Shown here piece by piece: positions 43,344 to 53,710 of a stretch of DNA of 64,000 bases. A program made the position numbers and the translations under genes. Within the stretch, counting starts at the first letter, position 1. Each line of letters opens with the position of its first letter. The notes beneath the pieces were generated by a model. That model did not search any database, had not been told where the DNA came from, and worked only from the letters and a program-made list of their open reading frames with translations. The stretch covers positions 62,001 to 126,000 of the forward strand of contig CAUBOH010000001.1 in assembly GCA_958437495.1 (NCBI GenBank), read 5' to 3'. This DNA is from an uncultured Collinsella sp. GTDB taxonomy: Bacteria; Actinomycetota; Coriobacteriia; Coriobacteriales; Coriobacteriaceae.

Positions 43344-44066
43344 TTAGGCGGTTGCGTGGCGCTCGAGGTACTCGGCGCCCACATTCTCGCGCTCCCAGCC
43401 GCGCACGACCTTGTAGCCCACGGGGCTCAGGAAGACCTCGCACAGCAGCTCGGCAACAGCGCCGGTCAGCGAACACATAAGGACCTGCACCCAGGTCCAA
43501 CCAAAGAACGTGTGGCTTACCACAATGGCAAAGACCAAGTTGTCGATAAACTGGCCAACACCCGTGGACACATAGGAGCGGAAGGCGAAGCTCGCAAAGT
43601 TATTCTTTTTGAGCATGCGGCCGAGCGACTGGTTGAGCGTGGAGTTAACCACGGCAGAAACGAGCATTGCCAGCGAAGAGCCAAGCACCACGTACCAGGT
43701 GCCGCCGATGGTGGCGTTAAGGGCGGTGTTGACCTCGATCATACCCGTGTCGTAGTAGGCGCCCCACATGCCGGGCGTGAGCGAGCATGCCCAAAAGCAC
43801 AGGCTCACGGCCAGGTTGACCAGCAGCGCGAGGATAGAGATTTTGATGGATGCCTTGGCGCCAAAGCGCTTGCAGATCATGTCCTGGCACAAAAACGAAA
43901 CCCAGCTCACCACAAAGCCGCAATCGAGTGCCAGATACGGCAGGCTGATAAGCTCTTTGTTGGCCAGCAGGTTCATCATGATGACGCTCACGAAAAACAG
44001 CGAAACCGTTGCCGCGGGAATGCTCCGCAACAGGACCTTGTAGTCCTCCATGACCTTCTTGATCAT
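43344..44066 (-). CDS. VUT/YhhQ-family queuosine-precursor transporter
   Basis: 240 residues, six membrane segments. LDCGFVVSWVSFLCQDMI and the conserved STLNQSLG and FIDNLVF regions match the YhhQ (VUT) family, which imports queuine, preQ0 or preQ1. The leader contains a candidate preQ1-I riboswitch whose tail overlaps the ribosome site (AAAGGAG, 6 bases from ATG). The SDR gene follows in the same transcript. Confidence 0.88.
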   Translation of the reverse strand: MIKKVMEDYKVLLRSIPAATVSLFFVSVIMMNLLANKELISLPYLALDCGFVVSWVSFLCQDMICKRFGAKASIKISILALLVNLAVSLCFWACSLTPGMWGAYYDTGMIEVNTALNATIGGTWYVVLGSSLAMLVSAVVNSTLNQSLGRMLKKNNFASFAFRSYVSTGVGQFIDNLVFAIVVSHTFFGWTWVQVLMCSLTGAVAELLCEVFLSPVGYKVVRGWERENVGAEYLERHATA

Positions 44067-44072
44067 TATGTA

Positions 44073-44122
44073 CTCCTTTGGTTTTAGGTTTAACGAGCAG
44101 GATATCGGACCCGAACTGCTCG
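44073..44122 (-). ncRNA. candidate preQ1-I-type riboswitch
   Basis: Read on the reverse strand: CGAGCAG (44122-44116), TTC, GGGTCC, then CTGCTCG (44100-44094) closing P1, an A-rich stretch, and ACC (44082-44080) directly before AAAGGAG. GGT of the loop can pair with ACC as the pseudoknot P2, hiding the ribosome site when preQ1 is bound. The layout and the downstream queuosine-precursor transporter both fit. The sequence departs from the common consensus, so this is a candidate. Confidence 0.5.
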
Positions 44123-44186
44123 GACGCCCCGGTCTTGAGACGACGGTGGGTATGATAGCCGCTCACACGGCATCAGGCAAGTAAAT

Positions 44187-44216
44187 GGCGCGGCAGCCCC
44201 GCAGGGCCACCGCGCC
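44187..44216 (-). terminator. possible terminator of prfC
   Basis: GGCGCGG (44187-44193) and CCGCGCC (44210-44216) form the base of a GC-rich hairpin just past the prfC stop. The T tract is weak (ATTTACTT). Confidence 0.5.
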
Positions 44217-44222
44217 GATGCG

Positions 44223-45836
<1,614 letters not shown>

Positions 45837-45973
45837 GCGGATCCTTTCTTGCATTGAGTACATTACGTCGTTGTAACCGCACTATTGTAGCCGCGAAACC
45901 CCGATCTAGGGCGCCTATCAGGACAAATTCATCAGTTGGGGCCTGGGTAGCCGGCCCAATCCGAATTTGTCTC

Positions 45974-46020
45974 TTGCGTAACTGTGCATAGTGTATATAT
46001 ACTGTGCTTACCGGTTATAT
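45974..46020 (+). promoter_or_regulatory. promoter/operator of the GntR-ABC operon
   Basis: TTGCGT and TATACT are about 18 bases apart. The region holds the palindrome GTATATATAC (45993-46002) within GTGTATATATACTGTG, and a related TTATATACACGTG follows. This resembles YtrA-type operators; the GntR gene begins at 46052, so autoregulation is likely (inference). Confidence 0.45.
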
Positions 46021-46051
46021 ACACGTGTAGCCCAACAGCTAAGGAGCCGCT

Positions 46052-46432
46052 GTGGACATCATCCTATCCAATTCGAGCGACAAGCCCATCTACGAGCAAA
46101 TAGCCTCGCAAGTCAAAGCTCAGATCCTTTCGGGCACGCTCGCTGCGGGAGCCAAACTCCCCAGCATCCGCTCACTCGCGAGCGACCTGGGTGTGAGCGT
46201 CATCACCACCAAGCGCGCCTACGCCGACCTGGAGCAACTCGGCTTTATCTGCACCGTGCAGGGCAGGGGCTGTTTTGTCGCCGAGGGCAACCAGGAGCTC
46301 TTGCGCGAAAACCAGCTCTGTCATATCGAAGAGCTGCTCGCACAGGCAGCAACGCAAGCCGAAACCCTGGGCGTCACGCGCGACAAGCTGCACGAGATGC
46401 TCGACCTGGTAGCCCCCGAAACCATGCAGTAG
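46052..46432 (+). CDS. GntR-family regulator, YtrA subfamily
   Basis: 126 residues: winged helix (KPIYEQIASQVKAQIL, LPSIRSLASDLGVS) plus a short helical dimerisation tail of about 45 residues, the size and layout of YtrA proteins that govern adjacent ABC transporters. The start is a GTG with AAGGAG 6 bases upstream. It is first in an operon with an ATPase and a permease. Confidence 0.93.
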   Translation: MDIILSNSSDKPIYEQIASQVKAQILSGTLAAGAKLPSIRSLASDLGVSVITTKRAYADLEQLGFICTVQGRGCFVAEGNQELLRENQLCHIEELLAQAATQAETLGVTRDKLHEMLDLVAPETMQ

Positions 46433-46455
46433 CCATCTGCAAGAAAGGCTATATC

Positions 46456-47337
46456 ATGCAAAAGTTGCTAGAACTCAAAGGTATATCGCGCCGCGTGAGC
46501 GACCGCTTTTCACTGCGCGACGTCACGCTTGCCGTGGAGCCCGGCCAGATCGTTGGCTTTGTGGGCGCAAATGGCGCCGGCAAGACGACGACCATTCGCG
46601 CCGCGCTTGGGCTTATAAAGCTCGATGACGGCGAGGTGCATCTGCTTGGACAGCGCTGCGACGCCAACGCGCCCGACGAGACGCAGCGCCACCTGCGCTC
46701 CCGCGTCGGTCTTGTCCTGGACACGTGCCCCTTCCCCTCCACGCTCAAGGTGGGCCAGGTCGAGACGCTCGTAGGACCGGCGTACCCCACGTGGAGCGGC
46801 GAAACGTTCGCCGGATTCATCGACCGATTTGGCCTTGATCCCAAGGCCAAGGTCAAGGACCTCTCCCGCGGCATGGGCATGAAGTTGCAGCTTGCCTGCG
46901 CACTCAGCCACAATGCCAAGCTGCTCGTTTTGGACGAAGCCACCGCGGGCCTTGATCCCATGGCGCGCGAGGAACTGCTCGATGAGCTGCTCGCCTTTGT
47001 TTCCGACGGCCAGCGCAGCGTGCTGCTCTCGAGCCATATTACGTCCGACCTCGATCGCGCCGCCGACCGCGTCATCTGCATCGATAACGGCTCGATTGTG
47101 TTTGACCTGCCGCGCGAGGACATTACCGACCGAGCCGGCATCGCCCATTGCACTCAGGCACAGGCCGCCGAGCTCATGGCCTGCGTCGAAGGCGCCCACG
47201 CCGCCCACCACGCCTACAGTGTGGACGTGCTCGTGCCTAACCGGCGCGAAGCGCTCGAGGCCTTCTCCGAGATTCCCTGCGATCGGGCAACCATTGATGA
47301 CTATCTGCGCCTCATGCTGAAAGGGGCTTCGAAATGA
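46456..47337 (+). CDS. ABC transporter ATP-binding protein
   Basis: 293 residues. Walker A GANGAGKTT, signature LSRGMGMK, Walker B LLVLDEATAGLDP. Closest to ATPases of YtrB/BcrA-type export systems. AGAAAGGCTATATC precedes the ATG at 46456; it overlaps the permease gene by 4 bases. It probably exports or responds to a cell-wall-active compound, judged from the YtrA-type regulator. Confidence 0.93.
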   Translation: MQKLLELKGISRRVSDRFSLRDVTLAVEPGQIVGFVGANGAGKTTTIRAALGLIKLDDGEVHLLGQRCDANAPDETQRHLRSRVGLVLDTCPFPSTLKVGQVETLVGPAYPTWSGETFAGFIDRFGLDPKAKVKDLSRGMGMKLQLACALSHNAKLLVLDEATAGLDPMAREELLDELLAFVSDGQRSVLLSSHITSDLDRAADRVICIDNGSIVFDLPREDITDRAGIAHCTQAQAAELMACVEGAHAAHHAYSVDVLVPNRREALEAFSEIPCDRATIDDYLRLMLKGASK

Positions 47338-48032
47338 AACGCGCCTTTATGTCCGAGCTCGCCATCGTTCGCACGCTCGTCCCAAGCATCGCGGGCGTCG
47401 GCCTGTTCATATTCGTCGTGTTGACCCTCACCAACGCATCGGACGGTGACTCCGGCATGAGTGCCGGTGCCTGCGCGGTCAGTGCCATGTCGCCCATCGT
47501 GGTCATGAACTCGCTGGCCGGCTACGACAATCAAAACGGATGGGAGCGCTATCGGGCAACGCTGCCCATCTCGCGCAAAGACATCATCTGTGCACGCTAC
47601 CTGAGCATCATTGTCTTCTCGGCCGTCATGGCGTGCGCCGCCGCGCTTCTGAGCATCGTCTCTATCCCGCTCTTCAACAGCGCGGGTATCCCCTCGACGG
47701 GACAGATCGTCTTTGAGACCACAATAGCCTCCGCCGCATCGATGCTCATCTCCCTCATGATGGTGTTTCTGGCACAGCCGCTTTTCTTTCGATTTGGACA
47801 CATGGAGGCGCTGCGCCTTTCCGTCGGCCTGTTTGCCCTGCTCGGATGCCTTGCCATGGCCACGCTGAGCTCCTCCAACCCCATCAGTAACTGGCTCATG
47901 TCGATTGCTGGGGCGAATCCCGATCCTGCCGTCCTCGGCTGCCTGTGTGCGGGCATCGCGGTATTGGCCCTCGTGCTATGTGCACTTAGCTGCATCGTCA
48001 GCACCAAGGTCTACCGGGCACGCGACCTGTAG
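47334..48032 (+). CDS. ABC-2-type permease
   Basis: 232 residues with six membrane segments of the ABC-2 permease type; NGWERYRATLPISRKDIICARYLS is the cytosolic loop typical of this family. Its ATG overlaps the stop of the ATPase gene (ATGA), so the two are coupled. With the ATPase it forms the exporter. Confidence 0.9.
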   Translation: MKRAFMSELAIVRTLVPSIAGVGLFIFVVLTLTNASDGDSGMSAGACAVSAMSPIVVMNSLAGYDNQNGWERYRATLPISRKDIICARYLSIIVFSAVMACAAALLSIVSIPLFNSAGIPSTGQIVFETTIASAASMLISLMMVFLAQPLFFRFGHMEALRLSVGLFALLGCLAMATLSSSNPISNWLMSIAGANPDPAVLGCLCAGIAVLALVLCALSCIVSTKVYRARDL

Positions 48033-48311
48033 GCGGGCGAATCTCGACCCACGCAGGTCGCAATCGGCCACAATCGCGCCCCTCAAATCCGTGACAAATG
48101 GCATGTCCCCGGCCCGTGCGCAACGTTCTATAATCAAAACGTCACGGGCCTCGGCCCAATTTCGATCATCCAAGGGGATGTCTTTTTGGTCATTGTTCTT
48201 TAGGGAACGGTCAATCGCATAGAACCATGAAAACGGCCGTTCAACGGCCGCGGTTTGTTGCGCCGTTCCGCCTCCGTCATCTGCCACATATGCACCTGAT
48301 AGGAAAGAACA
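48033..48311. other. 279-base intergenic region
   Basis: No convincing gene. It contains a palindrome CGGCCGT-TCA-ACGGCCG (48234-48250), flanked by AAA and GGTTT, that could terminate the ABC operon, and GTGACAAATGGCATGTCCCC near 48091, a degenerate relative of the REP-like repeats. A minus-strand open frame here has no ribosome site or recognisable homology. Confidence 0.5.
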
Positions 48312-49049
48312 ATGAACTCTGCGAAATCTCAATCCTTCCCAAAAGCCACCAGCTTCGACGCGGCACTCGTACGCTCTAAGATTATGGGGCCGAACCCCCT
48401 CAAACTCTGCGAAGAGCTCCTTTGCGATGCGAGCATTCCCCGCGGCGCCCGTGTCTGCGACCTTGGGTCGGGCACCGGCATTACCAGCGCCCTGCTTGCC
48501 CGCGAATACGGATTTGACACTTATGCTGTCGACCTGTGGAGCGATCCTGTCGAAAACCGCGCGTTCTTCGATTCACTCGGTATTCCCCGCAACACGATTC
48601 ACCCTGTTAAGGCGGACGCCTCACAGGGGCTGCCGTTTGAGCACGACTATTTTGATGCAGTCGTGAGCATCGACTCGTACAACTACTACGGCCGCGACCC
48701 GCACTATCTGAGCGAGCGCTTGCTCCCCTACGTAAAGCAAGGTGGGATGCTCTACTTAAGCATCCCCGGCATGGTTCGCGACTGCCACGACAACCTGCCC
48801 GCCTGCCTGCTCAAATCCTGGACATCCGAGCAGCTCGACTATATGCACGACATAGCCTGGTGGCGCGCCATGATCGAGCCGACCCCCGGCGTCGAGATTG
48901 TCTCGATGCAGCCCATGCTCTGCACGGACGAAGCATGGGAAGACTGGCTCGCCTGCGACAACGAGTACGCAGCAGGCGACCGCGCTGCCGTTGAAGCCGG
49001 CGCGCTCGAATACCTCAACACCATCGCCATTGTGCTGAGGAAGCTCTAA
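48312..49049 (+). CDS. class I SAM-dependent methyltransferase
   Basis: 245 residues. The SAM loop is VCDLGSGTGITSALLA, the acidic second-strand motif is TYAVDLWSD, and the post-motif region DYFDAVVSIDSYNYYGRD is like small-molecule methyltransferases of the UbiE/ycgJ type. Start at 48312 with AGGAAAGAACA. It stands alone; substrate unknown. Confidence 0.88.
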   Translation: MNSAKSQSFPKATSFDAALVRSKIMGPNPLKLCEELLCDASIPRGARVCDLGSGTGITSALLAREYGFDTYAVDLWSDPVENRAFFDSLGIPRNTIHPVKADASQGLPFEHDYFDAVVSIDSYNYYGRDPHYLSERLLPYVKQGGMLYLSIPGMVRDCHDNLPACLLKSWTSEQLDYMHDIAWWRAMIEPTPGVEIVSMQPMLCTDEAWEDWLACDNEYAAGDRAAVEAGALEYLNTIAIVLRKL

Positions 49050-49054
49050 ACAAT

Positions 49055-49096
49055 AGCCGCGCGAGCCGTAAACAAACGGCCTCGCGCGGCTTCTTT
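49055..49096. terminator. bidirectional intrinsic terminator
   Basis: AGCCGCGCGAG (49055-49065) pairs with CTCGCGCGGCT (49081-49091), extended by CCGT/ACGG, between the convergent methyltransferase and CLC genes. Confidence 0.85.
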
Positions 49097-49131
49097 AAAA
49101 CGAGTTCTGAACAAACGCAAAGCGCAATACG

Positions 49132-50433
49132 CTACTTGCGCAGCGGCTTGGGCAGCGGAATGCCGGCGGCGATGGCTGCAGCGATGATCATGCAAACGAT
49201 ACCCTTGAGTGGGAAGCACATGAGCAGCAGGCCCACGACCATAACAGGCTGGCGCATAACGGCGCCCATCGTCGATGCCGTGCAGACGGCGACGCAAAAG
49301 ACCGGATCTGCGCCGGTGAGGATGGCAAGGCCGTAGCCCAGGCTTACGCCCGAGAAGATAACCGGGAAGAAATGGCCGCCACGCCAGCCCATGTTGATGA
49401 GGGCGGGTGTCAGCATGGCCTTGACAAGACCGGTCGCGATGAGCACACCGGCGGGGATGGTGAGGTAGGTCTCCATAAGTACGTCGGCCTGGGTCTCACC
49501 GGCAAACATGGTATAAGGCAGAACTGTGCCGCAGATGGCGAGCGCCAGACCAGCCAGCATGGCCTTGACGACAGGACGCTCCCCTATGGCATGGGACAGT
49601 GCCTCGCTTGCATGCTCAGAGACAAAGTACAGCCAGCCGCAGATTGTTCCGATCAGCGCAAGAGGAATGAGCCAGGTAAGCTCCAGGTTGCCCACCTCGG
49701 CGGACTCGAACCTGGGCATGCCCATGCCGCCGCCCATGAGCTGGCCGAGCAGCAGGTAGGTACCCAGACCGCCGGCAATCGCAATGCCGTAGACCACCGT
49801 CTTCTGCGCCTTGGGAAGCTTGATAGTGATCTCGTCGGACGCAGACTCATCGTCATTAGCGCCCTGGCCGCCGGCGCTACCGGCGAGCGGCGCCACAAAG
49901 CCAAAGACGGGTGCGGTGAAGAGCGCCGTCAGGGCAGCCTGGGTACCCAGCAGCGTGAGCTGTCTAAACTCGGTGCCAAAGCGACGCATGCGGTCGCCGA
50001 CCCAGCTGCACAGACCCGCGATAACGCCGGTCAGGCCGGCCTCCGGTCCAATGCTGCCGCCAAACAGCAGCGGCAGCAATGCCGCAAGCGAAAGCTTGCC
50101 CAGGTTGTCGTACGGGTAGCGACCGTCTTGTTTAACCTTGGCCATCACCTGGTTGAGGTCGTCGGTCTTGGTGCCCGTCATCTTTTCGTACAGACCGATC
50201 AGCAGGCCGCCCAGCAGGCAGACGAAAAACGGGTACGGCAAAAAACCGAACGGACCGCTCGCGAGCTCGGGCGAAGCGACGCCCAGCGTATGCGGGATCT
50301 CGGTCCATAGATAGTCGATACCGTGCTCCATCGCAAAGAAAAACAGCCAGACCGCAGCGCCCGCAAACGCACCGGTCACGGCCACGCTAACTAAAAACAG
50401 CGCGCGGTTTGTGGGCTTGGCAAGGTTATCCAT
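49132..50433 (-). CDS. CLC-family chloride channel/transporter
   Basis: 433 residues, many membrane segments. The family's GREGP selectivity motif corresponds to GSIGPE here (GGSIGPEAGLTG), so the gating glutamate of Cl-/H+ exchangers is not in its usual place. The C-terminal GWRGGHFFPVIFSG matches the second Cl- site region. An insertion of about 20 polar residues (GGQGANDDESASDE) lies near residue 190. GGGAGG lies 5 bases before the ATG. Ion selectivity is open. Confidence 0.9.
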   Translation of the reverse strand: MDNLAKPTNRALFLVSVAVTGAFAGAAVWLFFFAMEHGIDYLWTEIPHTLGVASPELASGPFGFLPYPFFVCLLGGLLIGLYEKMTGTKTDDLNQVMAKVKQDGRYPYDNLGKLSLAALLPLLFGGSIGPEAGLTGVIAGLCSWVGDRMRRFGTEFRQLTLLGTQAALTALFTAPVFGFVAPLAGSAGGQGANDDESASDEITIKLPKAQKTVVYGIAIAGGLGTYLLLGQLMGGGMGMPRFESAEVGNLELTWLIPLALIGTICGWLYFVSEHASEALSHAIGERPVVKAMLAGLALAICGTVLPYTMFAGETQADVLMETYLTIPAGVLIATGLVKAMLTPALINMGWRGGHFFPVIFSGVSLGYGLAILTGADPVFCVAVCTASTMGAVMRQPVMVVGLLLMCFPLKGIVCMIIAAAIAAGIPLPKPLRK

Positions 50434-50558
50434 CGGGTCCTCCCGCGGTCAAAGTCGACATAGATACGTTTTATTGTAGAGCGAGCGTTGCCCGAACGAG
50501 CCAACCATCCGCGCCGCAAACGGCACCATTGGGAGTCATAGTGGGGCAGGCTCAAGAC

Positions 50559-51092
50559 TTATCCGTTGATAATCGAGGCAATCTCGCGCAAATCGTCGGC
50601 AAAGTAGATGCCTTGCTGGCGTCGTGGGCTCGATAGGCCCTTATCAATCATGTGCCCGAGCAGCGCCTTGAGGTCGTTGTAGTAACCGTCCAGGTTATAC
50701 AGGATGCACGGAGCACTCAGGTGCCCCAATGACACCGCGGACATGACCTCGGCAATCTCCTCGAGCGTGCCCGTCCCACCGGGAAAGGCAATGAACGCAT
50801 CGCCGAGCTCAATCATCTTGGCCTTGCGCTCCGCCATATCACTCGTCACGATGAGGTCGTCGATACCGTCATGTTGAAACTCGGCCTCGATAAAAAAGCT
50901 CGGCTCAACACCCGTCACGTGTCCACCCGCCTCGAGTACGCTATCGGCGAGCGCGCCCATCAGGCCCGATTTGGAACCGCCGTATACCAGCGCATGCCCG
51001 TTGGAGCCAATCCAGTTGCCCAGTTCTTGCACCGCAGGCAGAAATGCTGGGTCGTTACCAACGCTGGCGCCCAGGTATACCGTGATATTCAT
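50559..51092 (-). CDS. LOG-family nucleotide phosphoribohydrolase-like protein
   Basis: 177 residues. GGSKSGLMGALAD and PGGTGTLEE are the two signatures of LOG (lonely guy) proteins, which cut nucleoside monophosphates to base and ribose 5-phosphate. GGGGGAC precedes the ATG. It may be cotranscribed after the potassium channel gene, 36 bases upstream. The nucleotide substrate is unknown. Confidence 0.92.
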   Translation of the reverse strand: MNITVYLGASVGNDPAFLPAVQELGNWIGSNGHALVYGGSKSGLMGALADSVLEAGGHVTGVEPSFFIEAEFQHDGIDDLIVTSDMAERKAKMIELGDAFIAFPGGTGTLEEIAEVMSAVSLGHLSAPCILYNLDGYYNDLKALLGHMIDKGLSSPRRQQGIYFADDLREIASIING

Positions 51093-51128
51093 ATTCAGTC
51101 CCCCTCGTCGTGACGCGCGACGCCCGTT

Positions 51129-51554
51129 CTAGCGTTGGCGTCGGCGATATTCGCGCACGCGACGCGAAAGATCGGCAAGCTCATCGCGGTCGAGCTCTTC
51201 CAAATGCTCAAGATCGTCCATAAAGCGCGTCATGGTGTCCTTTTGACGCATCTTGATAAGCGTATTGCAGTAGTTCACCGCCACGCCCGTGAGTATGGCG
51301 ATGTAGAAGATGCTGATGACGCTTAAGATAACGGTAATAGCGCGGGCAACCGGCGTTTCGGCCGGGATATCACCAAAGCCGATCGTCGAGACCGTCTCGA
51401 AGCTAAACCAGAGACCATCGCCAAAGGTGAGGGTCGTGGGCTCGGACAGCCAGACGGCCGTCGAGCACAGCAGATAGAAGGCAAGAAACAGGCCCGTGAT
51501 GCGCGCAAAGCCAGCCTGGCGCAACACATCGGCAAGCGTCCTCAACTTGTTCAT
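51129..51554 (-). CDS. two-span potassium channel
   Basis: 141 residues. Helix 1 (about 17-37), pore loop with selectivity filter STIGFGD, helix 2 (about 70-95), then a charged C-terminal coil rich in Asp, Glu and Arg. No RCK domain, so gating is not by the usual nucleotide-binding ring. Start at 51554 with AAGGGG 6 bases upstream; the in-frame ATG at 51629 has no homology. Together with Kup it points to attention to K+ balance. Confidence 0.9.
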   Translation of the reverse strand: MNKLRTLADVLRQAGFARITGLFLAFYLLCSTAVWLSEPTTLTFGDGLWFSFETVSTIGFGDIPAETPVARAITVILSVISIFYIAILTGVAVNYCNTLIKMRQKDTMTRFMDDLEHLEELDRDELADLSRRVREYRRRQR

Positions 51555-51811
51555 CGCGACCCCTTTTTTCAGGACAATCAATCGCTTTTGGTCGGTATTG
51601 TCCCACGCCTCCCCTGCAAACGGAACCAATCATCAAGAACGCTTCTAAACAACGGGTTGTGAGGGACAATCCTTCCACAACAAAACGAAGCACGTTTCAA
51701 TCTGCGGAAAACGGGGCGTTCCCATCGAACTCGCAGCCTGAACTAGTATCTTAATATAGACACGCCGCCCACCATCGTGCACGCAACACGCAGAATGAAA
51801 GGAAGCCCACG

Positions 51812-52291
51812 ATGTTTAGACCTCTTCGCAGGAAGAAGCGTGCTATCACCGATCAAGAGGCACGAGAGCTGCTCGTCAATTGCAAGCGCGGCATTTTTGC
51901 CGTCAACGGAGACGACGACTATCCTTACGCCATTCCCGTTAACTACTACTTTGACCCCGAGCACAACAAAATTTACTTTCATGGAGCCAAGGCGGGGCAT
52001 AAGGTCGATGCACTCAAACGCAGCGACAAAGTCTGCTTTACCGTCTATGGCAACGATTGGTACAAAGACGATGACTGGGCGCCCTATGTTCAGAGCACCG
52101 TGGTCTTTGGCCGTTGCCGCCTCGTGAACGATGACCCGGCGTTTGTCGAAGGCAAAGTCCGACAGTTTGCCCTCAAGTACTATCCTTCTGCCGAAGAGGT
52201 CGAAGAGGAAATCAAGCAAAGTATCAGAGGCGTCCAACTGTATGAGATTACGATTGAGCACCTTTGCGGCAAGCAAATTAAAGAAAAGTAG
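51812..52291 (+). CDS. NimA-like / pyridoxamine-phosphate-oxidase-fold flavoprotein
   Basis: 159 residues of split-barrel FMN-binding fold. ITDQEARELLVNCKRGIFAVNG and AIPVNYYFDPEHNKIYFHGAKAGHK are characteristic of 5-nitroimidazole resistance (Nim) proteins and relatives. GAAAGGAAGCCCACG precedes the ATG. It stands alone; resistance is not implied by fold alone. Confidence 0.88.
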   Translation: MFRPLRRKKRAITDQEARELLVNCKRGIFAVNGDDDYPYAIPVNYYFDPEHNKIYFHGAKAGHKVDALKRSDKVCFTVYGNDWYKDDDWAPYVQSTVVFGRCRLVNDDPAFVEGKVRQFALKYYPSAEEVEEEIKQSIRGVQLYEITIEHLCGKQIKEK

Positions 52292-52387
52292 CAGACGTGG
52301 AAAACGCACTCGCAAGCCTCTGCGCCCTATGCGTCCACGCACATTGACGACATGGGCGCAAGCCGCAGTACCCGAATCGTGCGCCCC

Positions 52388-53599
52388 CTATACCCCAAAA
52401 ACGTAGCGGTCTAAGCGGTCGCACGCTTCCTTTACGCGCGAAAGCGGCAGCGCCAGATTCACGCGAATGTGGCAGGGCCCGTGGAACGGACGGCCGTCCT
52501 GATACCCCACGCCCACGCGCGCCCCCTCGTCGAGCAGCCACTGAATATCGCGGCCATGCTCGCGACACCACTCGGTGCAGTCCAGAAACACCATGTACGT
52601 GCCCTGCGGACGTGAATAGGACACGCCCTCAAAATGCTCGTCCGCGTAATCGCAGAAGTACTCGATATTGCCGGCAAGCACCTGGTTGAGCTCGTCCACC
52701 CACTCGTAGCCTTGCGGCTGGTAGGCACCGATAAGCGCATGCATGGAAAGGACATTCATCTCGTTGTAGTGGGTCTTGTTGGACACGGTGCACACGCGGT
52801 CGCGCAGCGTCTCGTTGTAGATGATGTGGTAGCTACCGACCAGGCCCGCCAGGTTAAACGTCTTGCTCGGCGCATAGAGGGCAACCGTGCGCATGCGGGC
52901 ATCCTCGCTCACCGACTGCGTCGGGATATGCTTGTGTCCCGGCAGGATGATATCGGACCAAATCTCGTCCGAGATCACCACGCAATCGTGCTGGCGATAA
53001 ATGTCCATGGCGCGCTCGATCTCGTCGCGCTCCCATACGCGGCCGCAGGGATTGTGCGGCGAGCAGAACACCGCGGCGTGGATGTGGTTTTGGGCGAGCT
53101 TTCGCTCCATGTCCTCAAAGTCCATGCACCACACGCCCTGATCGTCGAGCTTAAGCGGGCTGTGGACAATACGATAGCCCGCGGCCTCAATGGACTTGGT
53201 AAAGCCGATGTAGGTAGGACTGTGGACCAGTACCGCATCGCCCGGCTGGACATACGCGCGCAGCGTCGACACGACACCGCCCAGCACGCCGTTTTCATAG
53301 CCGATATGCTCAGGGCGCAGACCCTCGACGCCATTGCGGCGACTCTGCCATTCGATGATGCGGTCGAAGTACTCGGGACGCGGATTGAAATAGCCGAACA
53401 TGGGGTGCTGGGCACGCCGAATGATGTGTTCCTGGACCGTGGGCACCGTGGCAAAGTTCATGTCGGCCACCCACATGGGAATGCGATCGAAGCCCTCGTC
53501 GGGTGCGTTCGGGGCCATACCGGGGATCTCACCCCAAGAGTCAACAGCGATAGAGTCCATGCCGTGGCGGTCGATAAGCGAGCTGAAGTCGTATTTCAT
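52388..53599 (-). CDS. MalY/PatB-type PLP C-S lyase (cystathionine beta-lyase)
   Basis: 403 residues. MWVADMNFATVP and the PLP lysine region APSKTFNLAGL are hallmarks of the MalY/PatB group of fold-type I enzymes, which cleave cystathionine or cysteine conjugates. Start at 53599 with GGGAG 6 bases upstream; a start at 53647 would add a divergent stretch. It fits with the MetE-like and LysR genes as part of sulfur amino acid metabolism, but is not linked to them. Confidence 0.92.
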   Translation of the reverse strand: MKYDFSSLIDRHGMDSIAVDSWGEIPGMAPNAPDEGFDRIPMWVADMNFATVPTVQEHIIRRAQHPMFGYFNPRPEYFDRIIEWQSRRNGVEGLRPEHIGYENGVLGGVVSTLRAYVQPGDAVLVHSPTYIGFTKSIEAAGYRIVHSPLKLDDQGVWCMDFEDMERKLAQNHIHAAVFCSPHNPCGRVWERDEIERAMDIYRQHDCVVISDEIWSDIILPGHKHIPTQSVSEDARMRTVALYAPSKTFNLAGLVGSYHIIYNETLRDRVCTVSNKTHYNEMNVLSMHALIGAYQPQGYEWVDELNQVLAGNIEYFCDYADEHFEGVSYSRPQGTYMVFLDCTEWCREHGRDIQWLLDEGARVGVGYQDGRPFHGPCHIRVNLALPLSRVKEACDRLDRYVFGV

Positions 53600-53710
53600 G
53601 CTGAGCTCCCGTGCAAAGTGATTGTTTTGGTAGGCGTTATTGTCCACCAGCGCGGGCGGTTTTGGCGCGGGGTTTGGCGCTTAATTTGACGGGTACGGAC
53701 GAATGGCAGG

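Noticed and set aside
48033..48311. A 118-codon reverse-strand frame in the gap after the ABC genes
   Set aside because: No ribosome site, no recognisable motif, and it runs back into the permease gene.
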